The notes below the pieces were generated by a model. The model saw only the letters and a list, made by a program, of their open reading frames with translations, was not told where the DNA came from and ran no database searches. The translations under genes and the position numbers were made by a program. From an uncultured Anaerococcus sp. (lineage in GTDB: Bacteria > Bacillota > Clostridia > Tissierellales > Peptoniphilaceae), in contig NZ_CAMXYR010000059.1 of the NCBI RefSeq assembly GCF_947253225.1, positions 1 to 8,003 on the forward strand: DNA of 8,003 nucleotides. The letters run 5' to 3'. Below are positions 7,301 through 8,003 of the stretch, in pieces. The first letter of the stretch is position 1; each line of letters opens with the position of its first letter.

Positions 7301-7408
7301 AAAGTCATAATTTTTTTCCATACTAGCTTTTTTCTTTTTTAAATATCTGTAATTATACTCTCGCTTCTTCTCTCTCTTTTTCCTTAGCTTCTCTAGTTCA
7401 TCAAGTTG
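7301..7408 (-). pseudogene. Former C-terminal tail of the recombinase, beyond an amber codon
   Basis: Past the TAG at 7411-7409 the same frame stays open for about 35 codons and is rich in Lys, Arg and Glu (QLDELEKLRKKREKKREYNY, then a Lys-rich stretch). Basic, charged helical tails of this sort are common at the ends of Tn4451/Tn1549-type recombinases, so this looks like the original tail now cut off by a single base change. The frame then runs into the hairpin, so the original stop was probably near 7300-7320; its exact place is unclear. Confidence 0.5.
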
Positions 7409-7942
7409 CTATTGCGTAAGTTCTTTAGGTTCTTCTTGTGGCAATTCAAACTTGCCAATAAAGTTCAGGTATATTTCAACTTCCTGTGTTCTTTCATAGT
7501 TATCCCATTTACCCTCGTGAACCAGTATCTTATCTACAAATTCATTTATCATTGGAGTTGTAAGTTCGCTAAAATCAGTATATTTCTTTACAAGTGATAT
7601 AAACTTATCCGCTCTAATACTATCTTCCTCAAAGTTTTTTAATATACTTTTTGAATGTTCAATGGATTTTTCTAATGCCATTTGCTCTTTTGAGGTTGAG
7701 TACACTTTTTTTATAAATTCTTCTTCATTCAACTTTACATACTCGATTACTTCTTTGATAGTCTCTAAAACAAATTTATTAAGAACTTCGTTCCTGATAT
7801 AGTGTGATGAACATTTTTCTTCAAAATTCCCTTTTGCTAAGTTATATGTTGAACAAATATATTCATCTTTAGGGAGACGCCTTTTATCTGTTTTTCTACC
7901 TGACCAATCTCTTTTAAATCCGGCTTTTCCACCTTTAGTAGT
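7409..7942 (-). pseudogene. C-terminal remnant of a large serine recombinase (Tn4451/Tn1549 type)
   Basis: An open frame of 177 codons without a credible start codon. It contains a Cys-rich zinc-ribbon half (YICSTYNLAKGNFEEKCSSHYIR region, about 7800-7865), a coiled-coil-like segment, and a C-terminal block (ADKFISLVKKYTDFSELTTP, then INEFVDKILVH and EIYLNFIGKFELP) characteristic of the DUF4368-type tail of transposon resolvases. Whole members are about 500-560 residues, with a catalytic Ser domain and a recombinase domain upstream; neither is present in this frame. An in-frame TAA at 7945-7943 closes the frame, and the first CxxC of the zinc ribbon cannot be found in any frame nearby. It is therefore a broken gene, probably inactive, and a trace of an integrative or mobilisable element. 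The stop at 7411-7409 also appears premature. Confidence 0.8.
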
Positions 7943-8001
7943 TTATGTGTGTTCTTTTGTCTGATAGATAGTTTTTCATGTTGGAATATATAATCTGTAT
8001 T
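7837..8001 (-). other. Open frame running off the right edge, unidentified
   Basis: In the frame offset from the recombinase remnant, the minus strand is open from the window edge for 54 codons (NTDYIFQHEKLSIRQKNTHK and onward) to a TAG at 7839-7837. It overlaps the recombinase remnant. It may be the upstream part of the same recombinase after a frameshift or deletion, the end of another gene, or a chance frame. I do not recognise the sequence and no Cys motif of the recombinase is visible in it. Confidence 0.25.
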
Positions 8002-8003
8002 TC

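Noticed and set aside
7406..7597. Plus-strand open frame of 63 residues
   Set aside because: It mirrors the recombinase remnant, which has clear family motifs on the minus strand.

Overview
The window is an AT-rich stretch with strong AGGAGG-type ribosome binding sites, tightly packed genes and ECF-type transporter parts. This fits a low-GC Firmicute, for example an anaerobic Gram-positive coccus or other Clostridia/Tissierellia member; the genus cannot be fixed from the sequence alone. All supported genes lie on the minus strand and are read from right to left.

Right edge (about 7270-8003): the decayed C-terminal part of a large serine recombinase of the Tn4451/Tn1549 type. It is closed off upstream by an in-frame TAA and appears to be cut short downstream by an amber codon. 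A hairpin that is probably its terminator follows. This marks the neighbourhood as (former) mobile-element DNA.

Centre (7205 down to 227): one five-gene operon with intergenic gaps of only 4, 18, 9 and 14 bp. In transcription order it holds (1) a TetR/AcrR-type regulator, (2) a 721-residue single-chain ECF energising module (ATPase-ATPase-EcfT), (3) a small membrane protein of the Trep_Strep/MptD-like S-component family, and (4, 5) two ABC half-transporters with an exporter-type fold that probably form a heterodimer. The single visible promoter (TTGTTA-17 bp-TATAAT) lies upstream of the regulator. Its -10 box is embedded in a 46-bp imperfect palindrome, the likely autoregulatory operator. Part of that palindrome also resembles a Fur box.

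Left edge (1-226): no gene. It holds a clear Rho-independent terminator for the operon (45-79, U-tract reading leftward) and three weaker AT-rich hairpins between it and the last stop codon.

Working model (inference): the ECF complex and the paired half-transporters handle the same small molecule under TetR control. The pairing of exporter-fold half-transporters with an ECF module recalls siderophore import modules (YbtPQ/IrtAB-like pairs; the equibactin locus of Streptococcus equi, from memory), but no biosynthesis genes are present here and the substrate is unknown.
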